NCBI GenBank assembly: GCA_017590115.1
Contig: JAGGNK010007559.1
Location: forward strand, 124,001-188,000
Direction of reading: 5' to 3'
DNA: 64,000 nt
Source: Montifringilla adamsi
Lineage: Eukaryota > Chordata > Aves > Passeriformes > Passeridae
The position numbers were made by a program, and so were the translations under genes. This document shows positions 16,083-29,100 of this stretch, in pieces. The notes beneath the pieces are model-generated. The model was not told where the DNA came from. It did not search any database and saw nothing but the letters and a program-made list of their open reading frames with translations. The number at the start of each line of letters is the position of its first letter. The first letter of the stretch is position 1.

Positions 16083-19000
16083 TTCATACTGTATTCCAGC
16101 GGCACCCTCAAGATACTTGGTGGTATCCCACTGCAAACTCACACTAGATCTGCTAAAAGACTTTTGTACCTGAAAAAGGCTTCAGGTGAAAGTGAGTCAA
16201 TTAAGTCCCAGTCTCATATGATAGCTTAGTGGCTTTCCAGCTCTAGAAACAGTAGAAGTCCTAGTGCCTTCCTTACGTTTTCACTCTGAAGTTCTCAGGT
16301 GCCAAGGGTCATGTTTCTCCTTGAAGCCACAGTTGCCCTTTTCTGATCAACTCCGTGTACTCTTTCTGTCCAGAGTATAGCAAATTATGCCTTTCTTCTC
16401 CTAATTTGTGTAGGTTATTTTCAGGCTATCAGTAGCTGTTGTGAACAGTATCATATTTTTTTAAGAAATACATTTCTAACTGACATAAAAAGCAAGGTTT
16501 TTGTCATTTTGTAGAACTGAGAATGTGCCTTCATCCCACTTTAAAGCAAGTGTTGGAGCCATGAAGTTAGACTGTCCTATTTCTGTTTGCATTCCCAGTG
16601 GTCTGGGGACTCTTGAGTGATGTTTGGTACAAAGACACTGCTGAGAACCTGGAAGATAAGACAGTGCATCCTTGCCCAGCATGTAATGTGGCTGTTGAGA
16701 AATACACAAATCAGAATAGCCTCAAGGTGTGACGAGAACCCAGGTCATCTAGCGGGGTGAGCCCAGGCTGTCTAGTAAGAGAGGTATCTTAGGCTGTCCT
16801 CTTCCTCCTCCTTTCCCCAGCTGCCTTTAAAATGGTGGAGCAGTCTTTTCTGCTTTTACCTGTGTACACCTTGCTTGCCTCCTTTGAAAGGGTGATGGGA
16901 AGTACCTATCAATCATAAGAGCTCATGGGATTTGGATTAGAAGACAGCAAGTGACTTCCTACATAGTATATCCAAGCTCTGGAAGAGAAGAGAATTTCAG
17001 ACACAACATTACTCAGTGTTTTCCTGTTGTCTCTCTTTGTTAGCTCTCCTTTTGGTATTTTTGTGATTCCATGTACTGTGTAGGGACTGGGAGTTTACCA
17101 TGTTCTAGATTTCACCTTGCCTCTGTAACCTACATTTACTACTTGATTGCATCCATAGCCTACCTCACTTGATAAGCCTCTGCTTGCCATGAATAGGAAT
17201 CTACTTATAATGATTTTTCTGGTGATAAGTTGCAAAGAAGTGAAGCACCTTTTTGTGGGAAAGGTAGACAAGCAAGTGTTAATGTTGGAGGAATACAATA
17301 TCCTGTGAAGATAATAAACTTCTATCAATAATTAAGTTGTGAGGGGGTGGTCTTTGAAAGTGAAGGCTTAATGCAGTGGAAGTGTTAGGGCTATTAAATG
17401 GGTGACTGTTTTATGCCACCTTGTTAGGATGCAGATTTTGTGTTTCATGTGTGTGTTATTGTTATGTGATTAAACTATGCAGTAAAGATTGCAGAGGACA
17501 CTGCTGATTTTTTAAGCTGTGAGAACTGCATGGCAGTAACTTCTTAGGCTTTTTCCATACCATACCCGGTATCAGATCTTGAGGAAAGCAGACACTTTTC
17601 GTAGCATTGTGCAGCCCACTTACCTGTCTTTTCAATCTTTCTCAGTTTTACTGGCTAACGAGAAGCTCTCTGTTCCCATCACATGCAAAATCCGCGTTTT
17701 CCCAGACATTGACAAGACAGTGAAGTATGCACAGATGCTGGAGAAAGCTGGCTGCCAGGTAAGAAGGCAGCTGCTCCCTCTACTCCTGCACTGGACATGT
17801 ATCTTTGTGTAAAGTATCTGATGACCAGTTCTTGGTATACTGTGGATATGAATAGGCTGCATTATTTTGCAGACAGAGCAAACAGGATGCAGACAGATTC
17901 TGTGTGTTTGCAGCCCTAGGCTCCAGGTCAGTAGTGTGGTATAAAAAAACAAAATTATTTCAGTCTCTTGTAATCACTGCACTGTGCAGCATCCTTCACT
18001 GTGGTTGAGCATCTCAATATTCAATAGTGCTGCAGAAGGCAAGTGTGAATGCATGAAATCCACAGTACTGCAGAAGAAAAAGGGTATCAAAAGGTGTCAC
18101 TAGAAGAAATAGGCAGCCTTCTAGGTATTAACTCCAGTTAAATTGGAAGAGATGGTCTATAGTTAGAGACAGTACTGACAGTATTTGGACCTTCTGCTGA
18201 GGAGAAAGCTAGATCAATATATCACAAATTGCAAAGCGAATCACAAATGGAATCCAATAGGAAAAGGAAAGGAAACCTGTAGGTTCTCCCGTGATAGAAT
18301 CTTGTCATGCCATGGAATAGCAAGATGAAAAGAGCCTAAGACCATGCCACAGTAGCTGAGCTGCTGATATCTTTCTGTGTTGCTAATCTCCCTGCACTGT
18401 TGAAATAGCAGCAGGAAATCAGTGGCATCCCTGAAATGTAGGGAATGAAAATAAGTGTTTTCAGTGGATTTATTCCAGTGGCTCATACACGTGGAAAGCA
18501 AATGTAATGTTGTGTTCCAGCTGCTGACTGTGCATGGCCGTACTAAAGAACAGAAAGGACCACTTGCTGGTGTGGCATCTTGGGAGCACATTCAAGCTGT
18601 AAGGTTAGTGAGCAGTACCAGTCTTAGTGATTCCTGCTAACATACTGGATTTTAAATAGAGTGTACAGTGGCATTGAAGAGCAAGCAAATTTATGTGATA
18701 GGAGGAGAATTTCTGGGTTGACTCTTAACTCTCAATTTTATGCATCTGTTTTATTCATTGGAATAGAAAAGCTGTAAACATTCCTGTATTTGCAAATGGA
18801 AACATCCAGTGTCTCAGTGATGTGGAAGAATGCATCCGTAAGACAGGAGTACATGGTGTCATGAGTGCAGGTAAAGAAAATTAACTTCTACTCTGATGAG
18901 AATACAAGTTGTTTCTTATTCCCTTAGCAGTCCCATATACATTTATTAACTCTTATATCAGATTGACTTGGTGAACGGCTTTGCTTTACAGCTGAGTGGC

Positions 19001-22000
19001 CATTCTCTCTCATCTTATACTGGCCATCTCATACCAAGAACAGGAATCCCTTAAGACTGGTAAAGAATCGTTATGTTGGACTTGCAATACCATTGACTCA
19101 TTGAGCTGAAATGTAATTACTTGACATATGGGAGGCATATGGGGCTCCTGTTGTCCTGGAATATTTTACGTGACATCTGTTAATCAATGGAACAGTTGTT
19201 GAATGGTGCTCCGTGAACTAAGTGCATCTGTGGGTTAATATTTCTGCAGGTGGTTCGTGTTGGGTTGGGAAAAGAAAGAATTGACATAACTTCCTACAGG
19301 AAGAGCTAGGATAAGCATCAGAAAAGCTTCTAATCACTCACACAATTAAAGAAGGGTTATAGAATCTTGGTTTTAGAAAATACTGGTTAACAAAAGGCTT
19401 GTGAAGCCAGTGGAGAAAAGCACAGTGAGAAGCTGTATCTGTGAACTTGGGCCAGACAAATATCAATACAGACATAAGGCAAGACACCTGTCATTTCAGT
19501 ATTTAATTGCTGGGCAACAAAAACAGTGATTCTCTATTTATTAATTGGTTTACTGTCTTCCTGTCAAGGTTAGATGCCTTTCTAGAAACAGTACTTCAAT
19601 TAGATATGAGCTGTTCAGTGCAGTTAGGAATGGCATAGTGAAATATAGTGTCCCAAGGTCAGGCTAGAGTATTACAGACCCTGTGTTCTTTTTGAGAGCA
19701 CGTGGGTGATGTGTCTGTGGGTGTAGAATCACAAAAGAGATGATCAAACTCCCGAGCAGGGATTTTGGCCTTTGTTTCAATCCTGAAATGAAAGTTTGAG
19801 TATTTCTTTTCGTTCCCTAGAAGGTAATCTTCATAATCCAGCTTTGTTTGAGGGCCGGAACCCGTTGGTGTGGGAGATGGCTGAGGAGTATCTGGAGATC
19901 GTGAGGAAGTACCCTTGTCCACTGTCTTATGTTAGGGCTCATCTCTTCAAGCTCTGGCATCACACGTGAGTATCTCCATAGAATTCTTTAATGTTTTCAT
20001 GACTCATCCTGCTTACAAAGTGTCTGGGCTTTCTGGACAAGGATTTGTTTAGCCAGAATGAGTATGCTGCAAAGTTTTCTTTCCTGGATCTGGCTAGAGA
20101 GGGTGTGGGCTGAGGCCTTTACCCTTTATTTCATATCTGGGAAACAGGGCATGGGGAATGAACAAGTTGCCACAAGATCAGCCAGGGTGTGATCTCACAG
20201 CACACCAGTTGCAATGTGGTAATTGCCCACATGCACACACTTCATGGCAAACACAAGTTAACTATCTCCTTGTTCATGGTGAGGCACAGTGCTGTTGCAT
20301 TTATTGGGGAGTAAGAGCATAGCTATGGGCAGTTACTGAGAAGCAGCTGATGCACTGTACATTCTTGTTAGCTTATGTCAAAGTACCTTGGTTGTCTGCT
20401 GAGTATTTATCTGGAAGAGACATATGTGTGCTTTTCTCTGGACTTACAAAGAGGAATATAAGCTTCTGCCAAAGGCAAATGAATCAGGAGAAGTGTATAA
20501 AATGCTTTTATACAGTTATTTTTAGTTGACTGCAGTCTAAATATAACTGATGTTTGGGCTTTGCCTCAGGCTTCAAGTTTACCATCAGCTGCGTGAAGAA
20601 TTAGCAAAAGTGAAGACTCTAGAGGGCATTGTAGATGTCAACAGAGAGCTGAAACTGCGATGCCAGGTACCAAGATGGGCCCCAATCTCCCAGAACAGCA
20701 CTGCCTGCACTTGGTGGGAATGTACCAAGTATGTCATAGAGTTGATATCCATTAGTCACTTCTCTGGGACTTTGTGGCTTACTAACCTCGATATTCGTAG
20801 CTTACTACAGTAGCATCCCCTTAAGCTTGGACAACTTTATGTGGGATAAAGTTGATTTAGGAGTTACAAATGTGCTTCAGTTCATATGTCATAGTAGATG
20901 GGGTTTTTTGCCTATATGTAACTGTCAGTAATTGTTAGCTTAAATTTCAGTTTGTAATTTCCTGGAGTTTGAAGTGTTATTTAGTGTATTTTCTGACAAC
21001 TCCAGGAAGACTGACTGTAACTCTATGCTGCAGGAAGAAATAGCTAATCAGAAAGAAGGAGAAAAGCCAAAAGAAGGGTTGCCTTTTTTCCACTGGATCT
21101 GTCAGCCATACATCAGGCCAGGGTGAGTTACTTATTTTGATACTTACAGGTACTCATAGGCCTTTCCCACCCATACAAAAAAAAAAAAAAGGAAAAGTGA
21201 AGACTGAAGATGACTTTGGATTATTTTAATTCTAGTTTAGTTGTTTCCTAGTTATTGCTTTGTTTGTGGGGATGTTGCTCATTGTTTGCATCTTCTCCTT
21301 TGGATCCTCCTCAGATTTCTCTCTCTCTGGAAAGTAAAAATTAGGAATCCCACTGCAGCTGAGAACAAGAACCCAATGTGCCTGATTTAGCTGACCAACT
21401 TTAATTGGCTTTCCAGCTGATATATCTGATAGTGTGTCTGTGATTAACTGTCAGTGTTAACCAAAGAAGATAGGTTTTTCTATCCCACTTCTGAGGGCAA
21501 TGACACTTCATTATAGCCATGATAGAAAGGTTTATGGTTTACCCAGATTTCTGTAAACCAAAATAATGGTCAGGGAAGAGCTACTTCTTCCCTTCAGTCA
21601 ACTTATGATGAAATTCACTGTTTCAGGCCAAAGGAGAGATGCAGGGAGAATGGAGATAGTGGAACTGAAAAAGGTGTGCGAGGAAAACGTGCTCTGGAAG
21701 AAGAGGAAGATGGAAATTCTGAGCTTCTTTCAAAGAATAAACAAAAAAAGAAGTTAAGAAATCCAAATAAAAGCTTTGATCCATCTTTAAAACGTAAGTT
21801 CATTTATTGGCATAAATGTATGGAGATATGCTGATACCACCTTTGACATAACTTGCTGCTAAGAATTTTCCTGGCTTGTGTACTTGTAGAAACTTCTTTG
21901 AAAAGAGGAGGAACTGTTGCTATTGAAATTTTAATAGCAGGCAGCATGATTCAAATAATGTTCACTAGTAAAGGAAACAAGGATCAAAGTAGTAGGTCAC

Positions 22001-22316
22001 TGATTCTCTCTAAGCATCTTTTGAAGATCAAAATGGTTTACAAACTGCATTGTAGCTGTCACTAGCATTTGAAATGGAAATTTTGTATGAATTTCAAGCT
22101 GATGTCCTCCTGTTTTATGCTTGACTTGAGGATTAAAATTTTCAATGTTTGGATTTTAACATAGAGGCACTTAAAAATTCAAAGTATTTTTACCTTTGCA
22201 CTGTTATTGGAGGTACTGTAGTTTTATTTCAAAAGGACTCTGGCTAGAAAAGCACCAAGCTTTTCTGGTTCTGATTTTTTTTTAATGTACTTCCACGTAA
22301 AAATACCATTGGTGAA

Positions 22317-22363
<47 letters not shown>

Positions 22364-25300
22364 CAAGTATGCAAAATGTGATCAGTGTGGAAACCCTAAG
22401 GTAAGCCAGTACAAGCGTCCATCAAAGCATTTCCGTTAAAGGGAAATTAAATGTCCATGATGTAGGGTCTGGGTGGAGATAAGTGACAAGTGCTGTCCCT
22501 CGGGTCTGTGCTGGCACCAGCACTGTTCAGTGTCTCCACCACTGAGGTCACCATAGTGGGATCAAGAGTGTCCTCAGCACATTTGCAGATGACACCAAGC
22601 TGAGTGGAGTGATGACACACCTGAGGGACAGAGCCATCCAGAGGGACCTGGACAAGCTCAGGCAGTGGCCTGTGGGAACCTCTGAGGTTTAACAAGGCCA
22701 AGTGCAAGATTCTGCACTTGGGTCAGGGCAACCGTGGTACCAAATCCAGGCTGGGGGCAGGAACAGCTTGAGAGCAGCCCTGCCCAGGACTGTGGGGTGC
22801 TGGTGGATGAGAGGCTGCTCATGACTCAGCAATGTGCACTCACAGCCCAGAAAGCCCCTGTGTTCTAGGCTACATCAAAAGCAGCATGGACAGCAGGTCA
22901 TGGGTGGGGGATTTGTGCCTTTGCTCTTGTGAGACCCCGCCTGGCACTCTGCATCCAGCTCTGGGCCCTTGGTGCAGGAGGCACATGGAGCTGTTAGGGC
23001 AGGCCCAGAGGAGGCTGCAGAGATGATTGGGGGATGGAGTCCCTCTGTCAAGGAGACAGGCTGAGAGACAGGGGGGCTGTTCAGCCTGGAGAAGAGAATG
23101 CTCTGGGGAGCCTCACTGCCCCTTCCAGTGCCTAAAGGGGACTTGAAGACAGCAATGGACTTTTTAGCAGAGCTTGTTGGAGTAGGACAAGGGGTGATGG
23201 GTTTAAAGAGAGTAGATTCAGACTAGATGCACCTTAGATTAGAAGTCATTTTTTATGGTGAGACAGTGGCCCAGGTTTCCCAGAGAGGTTGTGGATGCCT
23301 CATTCCTGGAAACATTCAAGGTCAGGTTGAACAGGGCTCTGAGCAACCTGATCTAGTAGAAAATGTCCCTGCTCTTTGCAGGGGGTTGGAGTAGATGACC
23401 TCTAAAGACTCCTTCCAACCCAAACTATTCTGCTTCTATTCTGTTATTCCAAATCCTGAGGCAGGTCCATGCCAGTGCCCAGTCACACAGGTGCAGGCCA
23501 AGTCCTGCTGATAAGTGTGTGTGTGTGTGGAGGAAAGTCCTTACTTGGGCTAAAGCTTGTTAACTGTTAACTGTAACCAGTCTCTGAGGTTGAAGGTGCT
23601 GCACAAAAATCCTTAACATACATAGGTTCTTTTGAGAGAATTTGCCTTCCTCTCCAAAAAAGTGCAGTCCTGCTGCTGCTGAGGGTATTTATTGCTAAAA
23701 CAGTTGAGTGAGTTAATCGAATTTCCAAAGATATCTTGGAAATAAATCTCCAGACTTCTACACATGTATGACATGCATATTTTACTGTGAAATGAAAAAC
23801 AAACCACCTCTTACTGGTGTTAGTGGTGGGTGGAGTTTTTCTGCAAAGGGAAAATTTGAATAACTGGTATGGTTCTTAGTGTAAATGTCATCACAGTACA
23901 GCCTGCAGAAAGTGTCAGACAGCACCTGCAGCTCTGGTTTCTGTTGTTTGGATCTCTACCTTTATCAAAACAAGCCTAGGCACCTCTTCATCCTCAGTCC
24001 TGCCTTTGCAATAGATTAACATTGACTTTCACTATTAGCAATGTGAAACGAGGCAGCTGGTTTTACAGGTTCTGTATTGAAATTTCAAATATTTTTATAT
24101 TTGCAAAGAGTTCATTTTGCTTTTGCTTGTTTATTTTTTCCCTTGGTGAACATAGCTGTTTGCTTGGCAGGGTGGTGTTGCTGTGTAAGCAGAGTGTATT
24201 TATTGCTGCTAATATAACTGTGAAGTGGGGTGTAAGATGCAAGTAATTTTGTGTTCTAGCTTAAAAATTAGCATTACGTGCACCTCCGGGGGCGCGGGAG
24301 CCTGCAACACAAGCAGGTGATGTTGCTCCCTGTTGTAACGCTGTTACTGCAGCACAGCAGTGGCAGCCAGCTGAGGCTCAATTTGAAGCTACTGAAAAAA
24401 ATGGGATTTTTTTGCTGTGTTCCTTATTGGGAAAGCACTGAGCACTAGGCTGGCCTGCTTTCAAAGCCATCCTGTTTCATAGCTAATCCAAATGACATGG
24501 TTTGACGTGGTTTATGCTTGGTGCGTAAACCAAGACTGTCTGCACCAGGGCTTAAGACTTATTTTTGTTTTGCTGTTGCATCACTGTAAAGTTGCAGGTA
24601 GCTCTTGAAATCTTCTGACTAGTCCTGTAATTATTTTTTTTTCCCCTAGATTATGTGTTTCTGAGCTATATCATGAAATGTGGTGGGGGGTGTGGGGGTG
24701 CAGAGAAGAAAAAGGACAAGGAGCTCAACTAAAGCCTCCCTAAACATGAAGGATTTTCTGACTGGGGTGAAGGGAATCAGGGTAAACAATCTCAACCCCC
24801 TTTTCTAAAACTGTGTGTGAGCAAAGCACCCCAGAGACCGAGGCTCGTTTTGCCACCTCATCAGTTAGCCAAGACTCAGCTGCTGCTGTCCCCTAAGGGT
24901 CACACAGTATACTTTAATAAATATGCAGGTGTGGTTTAAGATGCAAGTAGGGAAGTAATTCTGGTGGTAACATATTATAGGCCTAGCTGCAGATGGGAGC
25001 ACTGTGTTTCATGCTGCAGAGAACTAGAGCAAGCTCCAAATGTGTTCATGCTTGTTGCAGAGGGCTTATGGCATGTGGCTGCTTGTGGTGGGTAACTCGG
25101 GCTGCCCAACAGGCTATGGGGGCTGCACAAGTTGAATGTGGATTTTTTTTTTGGTTGGTTGGGGTTTTTCTGTTCTTTATGTGCAAACACCAGATACCAC
25201 CCAATGTGACATCAACTCCATCATCTTCATTAGGCTGAGTACATGGGTTTTTTCCAAAGATCTGAAAGTGCAGAGCTGTATTGTTACTTATTATAGTAAA

Positions 25301-25912
25301 CAGTAACAATTTTATTTTCACTGACACGAGCTTCTTTATATCGCTGTCCCAACCCAGGGCACTAAATGTGTGTTTAACATGTGCCGAGGATGCTGTAAAA
25401 AAAGAGCATTCAAGGAGGTAGCAGATTGTCCAGGTGAGTGCATCTGGCCTTACCAGGCATCAAGCAAACATCTTAGCCATCTCCCATGTATACTTAATCT
25501 TTGGGTTATGGGGTGTAGGTGGGTGTTAAAATCTACATACTACCTAAAATGCTACATGCTATCTAAAAGTTTGTAGTACCACTTTAAAAGACTGCTCTTC
25601 CTTCTCTGTATGTCACTGCTCCAGCTTCCAAAGCCTCAGGATGCAGTTTCCAGTCTGTAAAGACCCATTCTTTATAAGGAATGAGGTATTCTCTTTACCA
25701 CTGTAGTCATCTCATTTCAGGATGTTGGTTTGGGGTTTTTTTCCCCTTCTGCTTTTTCAGGTCATGGATTACTTTTTAAGACCAAGTATGAAAAATCCCT
25801 TTCATGGCAGCACAGTCAAAGAGGAATTCAAACCCCAGAGATCAATCAGGGAGGAGATGCAGAGGTGGGGGAGACAGCAGTGCTGAAGGAGGCTGGTGAC
25901 AGTACAGGGTGA
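12706..25912 (+). CDS. DUS1L: tRNA-dihydrouridine synthase 1-like
   Basis: Flavoenzyme that reduces uridine to dihydrouridine in tRNA (family-level role). Thirteen coding exons: 12706-12942, 14874-14982, 15871-15921, 17646-17758, 18521-18603, 18767-18870, 19821-19965, 20570-20666, 21034-21122, 21627-21793, 22363-22400, 25358-25433, 25761-25912. They total 1461 nt, an uninterrupted 486 residues plus TGA, slightly longer than I recall for human. The TIM-barrel opens with [14 protein letters not shown] (FMN phosphate/ring region). The catalytic Cys is about residue 108 in [28 protein letters not shown] and VFANGNIQ follow in family order. A basic KNKQKKK segment and a Cys-rich module (KCDQCGNPK ... 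CRGCCKKRA ... CPGHG) close the protein. Repeats fill introns 1, 3 and 11. Confidence 0.97.
13991..14150 (-). mobile_element. tRNA-Ile-derived SINE with CR1-like 3' tail (TguSINE1-like)
   Basis: Read on the minus strand, 14147-14078 gives TTAGCTCATTTGGTTAGAGC followed by ATGGTATAATAACACCAAGG, close to a tRNA-Ile gene (A box, anticodon arm, degraded B box). About 50 bases later comes TTCCAACCCAGAGTATTCCATGATTCTGTG, a CR1 3' end with its ATTCTNTG motif. A tRNA-Ile head joined to a CR1-type tail is the structure described for TguSINE1 in zebra finch. It lies in DUS1L intron 1, antisense to the gene. Confidence 0.8.
14151..14750 (-). mobile_element. CR1 LINE fragment (reverse transcriptase region), antisense
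   Basis: On the minus strand, starting near 14750, the sequence contains a decayed palm segment of CR1 reverse transcriptase (GATCTCAGTAAAGCATTTGA, the DFSKAFD-type motif). It continues through the familiar CR1 3'-coding consensus GGACCTGGGGGTTCTGGTTG at about 14245-14215. It stops there and passes straight into the tRNA-Ile SINE, with no CR1 3' untranslated end of its own. Confidence 0.85.
16051..16080 (+). repeat. Run of 30 T in DUS1L intron 3
   Basis: An uninterrupted 30-base T homopolymer. It could be the reverse complement of a retrotransposed poly(A) tail or a simple expansion. The flanking sequence on the minus strand is not a gene fragment I recognise. Confidence 0.9.
22318..22362 (+). 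repeat. (TC)n microsatellite forming the splice-acceptor tract of DUS1L exon 11
   Basis: About 42 bases of perfect TC repeat run directly into the AG of the acceptor before the 38-nt exon 22363-22400. The repeat therefore is the polypyrimidine tract of this intron. Confidence 0.93.
22446..23456 (+). mobile_element. CR1 LINE 3' fragment, sense to DUS1L
   Basis: About 1 kb of CR1 in DUS1L intron 11. The left part encodes the RT catalytic-type block [10 protein letters not shown] near 22577-22606, then the usual CR1 C-terminal coding consensus, with several stops. The right end has CCTTCCAACCCAAACTATTC and an ATTCTGTTATTC terminus, the standard CR1 3' end. It is 5'-truncated, as most CR1 copies are. 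Confidence 0.9.
23457..25357 (+). other. Rest of DUS1L intron 11, nothing coding
   Basis: Contains a short GT repeat (about 23517-23528) and a G-rich patch near 24680-24702. It is T- and G-rich on the plus strand, as expected for a plus-strand intron. No exon-like segment or repeat family was recognised. Confidence 0.5.
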
Positions 25913-26091
25913 AGCTTTGGAAATGAACAGTCCAAGAGCACCTGCCAGACCACTACACTACTTCCCTGGGCCAAAGAATGTGTCATCTCCAGCTCACTGT
26001 CAGCTGTGTGAACTTCTTCCACATGATTAAGTTCTGGAAAAGTTTTATTTAAGTAAAAAACTGCTTTCTCAGGGAATTATCCTGCATTTGA

Positions 26092-26097
26092 AATAAA
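26092..26097 (+). terminator. DUS1L polyadenylation signal AATAAA
   Basis: First canonical hexamer after the DUS1L stop (TGA 25910-25912). It gives a short 3'UTR of roughly 200 nt, plausible for this gene. Confidence 0.7.
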
Positions 26098-26119
26098 AGA
26101 GATGCAATTAAATGTCTAA

Positions 26120-29100
26120 TGCTGTATTTGAAAGACTGAAAATGCTGCATTTTTGGGTGGAGACAATTTCTGTAAGCTGCCATTACACTCTGCCTCCTGT
26201 ATGCTCATTAACCCTTCATGTTCTGTTTTTAACACTGGCAACTAAATTTATTGTATTAGAATTTTGTATTAGCCTTCTGGCATGCTAAAAATAGTGTCAG
26301 TGACTTCCTCGCTAACAGAAAATGTGTCACATTTGTTAGTGTTTTAGTAGGCCACATTTTTAATGCAGAAAGGAAAGCAGCAGTACTTGGAATGTGAATG
26401 TAAAACTCTAAGATCTTGCTAAATCCATATTAACAATTATTAGTTTCTTACAGTGTGATCCAACTTAACAGTCTTCCATGAGCCAAAGGCTGGGGGAGGA
26501 TGAAGTCTCTATTTTAACAGATAGGGTTGTCTAAATACATGTGGAACCAAGTCCATTAATATTTCCCTGCTCAAGGTCTCATACTTCATTATGTGGTCAT
26601 TTGTCTTTCACACGTGATAAATTCTGAGAGACGTGCGACAAAACCAGATGCAGGTCCTACACGTGCATCCCTTTTTTAAAGATGGGAACTTGAAACCACC
26701 TCTTCCACCTCATGTGGAAATAGTCCCCTTCTTCCCTTGCACAGGCATACATGCTGAAGCTGTCAAGTATTCTGAGTTTCCTGGACTGTTCCCCCCTCCT
26801 CTAGTAAAAAAACCTAAATATTCATTATCCTAGAATTTCAAACTGTTTAATTGACCTCTCCACACTTACAGTTTCCCAAAAAGATCAGAAAGCTCAGTCA
26901 TTGTGCTCAAAGTCTGCAAAGGCAAAACAGCCAGTTCCAGCACAAGAGAACTGGGGCTGTGTGAGAGAGTCAGCTTCTTACCCACACAGAGAGATTTCAG
27001 ATCACACCTCCCTCTCACAAATAGTGTCATCACAGAAGCACCAGTGTGAAGGAACAGGCAAGGTGGCTTCAGCTCCTAAATTCACGAGGGGCCTTACACT
27101 TGAGAGTACTAATTGGGTACCTTTCTATAAAGAATTAGTATTTAAGATATATTTGTCCCTCCCCCCATGCCAAGGCATCTCTTAACAAGCACAGTGGAGA
27201 AAAGCAGATGGACCTTATCTTGTCCATGGCATGGCTGGAGGCTGCCACATGCCTGACAGGGCTGAAAAACTGCTCAGTTTGGCACTGCAACATAGACCCA
27301 CCCACCTCTTGTGCATCCAGCTACAAATCACCACACTAATGGAAAAAAGTTTCAACCTGAACTTTCAGCAGCCGTGCAAGAAGATGCCAACCTTGCAGTT
27401 ACTAAGGCAAAGCTGTCCAGAGGAGCCACAGCTCACTAACCAATGCTTGTGAGCTCAGAGGCCCAGTTACAACATGAGCAAAGCCAAGCCACTTACTGTT
27501 CACATTGGGCACACCTGCACTAACAAGGCATTACTTTCAGGATAGGCAATATACTAATTATTCTGTTTATCTCTAATCAAAAAAAATGTTGTCAGCTCAG
27601 CAAAGTCAAAGCCTATTTTGTTTCTGTTTCACAGGCCCTTAAGGAGACATACACTATTTAATTTTCATGGAGCAGGGGGAGGAAAAGGCAGTGTCCTGAA
27701 TGTAGAATGATGTTGAAAATGATGCTCAGTCTTCAAGAAAATGGGTTCTCACATCTAAATTATTTTCAGAGGCACACAAGAAAAAGCTGGGGTATTTCAC
27801 CTGACAGAAAAGAAAGCCAATTGCCTTTATTTGAGAAACAGGTTATGAAATGAGATATGAGAAAGATTTGTTAAAAAATTTTAAAGACAAAAAGTGCATC
27901 AAAACAAAGACTGAAACTCCAGGATTTCAGCATGTATTTATGGGGTACAAACTTTGAAGTGCAGAGGGTTCACAGTTGTATTGACTACAGGCACAGGGAG
28001 TACAACAGTCAAAGCTAGAGCTGAAGGCTTAGAGAGCTGAAACAGTAGTACCTGTAGGGTCAGGGACAAAAAGAATACCCAGCCTGATCTACCACCTAAG
28101 CCAGATTTTTCAGGTCCTGCCACTTGAGGTCTTGTTTTAATTGGACCATCTCTTGCTAATGCAGCTGTCCTTCAGTCTGTAGCTTTAGTAACTTTACCAA
28201 GGCCTAAGCTTGAATTATTTCTTTGATGTCAGGAGAATTAATTACATTATGAATTTACCAAGCTTCTAATTAGTGAATCTTGTACATTTTCTCTTAGAGC
28301 TTGACATGACCTATTAGCCAGTTTCTGTTCCCCTTTCTAACTAATTTAGCTTAATGAAGTTATCCTATGAGAGAATCTAAAGCTACACAGCAACCCTATG
28401 AAATGTTGAATGGAGTTCAGAGATCCTTAAGAACACAGAAGTCAAAATAACATTACTTTAAGTACAAAGCTCATTTGCAAAGCAGACAGTAATCCTTTCC
28501 CTATTCTCTATCAGCACCAGAGGAAGCAGAAGTCAGTTCCACACCATTTTGGTGTTTTTCACCCTACCACAAATTCACAGCTGATGGAATACCAGAGAAG
28601 TGAAACACTGACTTGTCTCAGCCTCAGCTGTCACAAGCAGGTGATACAAAAAATGCTTAGAGCACTGTCCTGTGCAGCACACTGCTGCCCCACTGCTGTC
28701 GGCTTCATGAACAGTAATGAAGATGGCAGAAGAATCTCAAATAGTCAAATTCATTTGGCTGAGACTTTAAGAGAAGTACTTTCTGACAGGTACTTTCTAC
28801 CAATACACAATGGGTCTTCGTCAGATTAAAGTGTCCTCTTTTTTTCCCTGAAAGTTTATATTACATTGCACGTATCAGAAATATTCCCTTATTCAGTGGC
28901 AGTTTTGGGAGCTATCCAGAGGATGGAACTCTGAGACCATTGCTGCAGAGTCACAGAAGAGATGTGCAGATCACACCCACATGGCCTGGGGCAAAGGCAG
29001 AGCTCTGTTATTCTCTCCCTCACCCACTGACACCCTTCAGCCAAAAGCAGCTCACAGATGATGCTGCACCAGCCATGGTCCATAATCACCTCTAAACAGA

